Below are positions 63,410-64,000 of a stretch of 64,000 nucleotides of DNA, one piece after another. The notes beneath the pieces are model-generated. The model made no database searches. It saw only the letters and a list, made by a program, of their open reading frames with translations, and was not told where the DNA came from. Position 1 is the first letter of the stretch. The number at the start of each line of letters is the position of its first letter. Source of the DNA: Xiphydria camelus (Eukaryota; Arthropoda; Insecta; Hymenoptera; Xiphydriidae); contig OY783197.1 in NCBI GenBank assembly GCA_963678675.1, positions 4,870,400 through 4,934,399 on the forward strand, written 5' to 3'. Position numbers and translations under genes: made by a program.

Positions 63410-64000
63410 TTCTCTTGCGAGTGACTTGAGAAAGGGGGCCCTGCAGAGCGTCCATATTTGAACCAAACTGTCTTTAAACATGTCAGGATATCGATGAAAG
63501 AGAAGGAAACATCGAAAATGATGCATACGACGTAACCTGCGACTCCGATGCGTTCATAACCTTAAATTCACTCCCCTGTCATACGTATTCTTACGCCCCT
63601 GTCATAAGAATTTTTTCTCGAGGTTTCTTGAGTAGTACCTCCTTCGCTGCACTACATGCAAGCGTTGTTGCCACGTTTAACGTGCCTTTCTATCAAGATT
63701 GACATTGTTATGGAATAACTCGAAAATGGGATAGGCGAAGTTCATGAAATTTGGCATGAACATTAACCCCTAACCTCTTAGTACACCAGACAAATTTCAA
63801 GAATTTTTCTTAGTTATTTCGGGTTAATTCACCGTTTAATATCGGTCGATTTAATATTTCTCCATATGAACCCGTGTAAAATTAGTGAAATTTCATTGCT
63901 GCATAACTTTTTAACTAGACAGATAATCGACTTCAAATTTTGCAGGTTAACTTGTTTTAATCATATACACTGTCTGTGTAAATTTCATAAAGTTCTGTTA
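63410..64000. other. Unassigned sequence to the window end
   Basis: Nothing coding. The last 300 bp contain phrases such as GCATAACTTTTTAACTAGAC and AACTCGAAAATGGGATAGGC. They resemble 4040-4060 and other relics in the window in style only. Confidence 0.4.

Overview
The window is animal nuclear DNA, most likely from a hymenopteran insect, with ants the best guess. The signs are a Ty3/Gypsy relic of the CsRn1 type primed by tRNA-Trp, R1-like and other non-LTR relics, mariner, piggyBac, a DDE/SWIM-finger transposase and a Maverick/Polinton polymerase relic. Many foldback and miniature elements are present, with stretches rich in CpG between AT-rich insertions. No operon, bacterial gene, tRNA or rRNA was seen, and no intact host gene could be identified. 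The species call is inference.

Layout. 1-6.3 kb holds a series of hairpin (foldback) elements. 6.8-7.8 kb is a CpG-rich, promoter-like block. 7.8-8.7 kb is an internally deleted mariner. 10.2-13.2 kb is a cluster of three non-LTR relics around a roughly 220 bp (AAT)n tract; one of them carries an unusual internally repeated protein. 14.0-14.4 kb is an unidentified coding-like fragment. 15.7-17.2 kb holds two miniature elements with clear TTA and TTAA target duplications. 17.5-22.7 kb alternates CpG-rich blocks with a terminal-inverted-repeat family (family E) that recurs inverted at 45.4-47.4 kb.

25.2-28.9 kb is a junction of three relics: a DDE transposase with a SWIM zinc finger, a mariner, and a CsRn1-type Gypsy element (LTR, tRNA-Trp primer site, gag, protease). 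The Gypsy relic is cut at 28.88 kb by a 2 kb foldback element flanked by TTA. 31.4-33.0 kb holds a DNA-transposon relic and a MADF fragment. 33.15-35.6 kb is a decayed protein-primed B-family DNA polymerase, followed by tandem repeats. 36.4-38.2 kb is a nest: a palindromic element with two opposed transposase C-terminal stubs lies inside an AT-rich miniature element. A shorter copy sits at 58.7-59.6 kb.

38-57 kb alternates CpG-rich unique blocks with AT-rich miniature elements, a two-monomer satellite-like array (48.5-49.8 kb) and a 577 bp piggyBac remnant (55.4-56.0 kb). 57.9-61.7 kb holds two copies of a GC-rich repeat with an embedded polypyrimidine/polypurine hairpin, an 88 bp tandem repeat, and a second copy, inverted, of the foldback family first seen at 5.1-6.3 kb.

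Taken together this looks like an intergenic region or a very large intron. Old CpG-rich host sequence is split by successive transposon insertions, mostly non-autonomous. The parts do not form a pathway. Coordinates of repeat edges are read by eye and may be off by several bases unless a target duplication is given.
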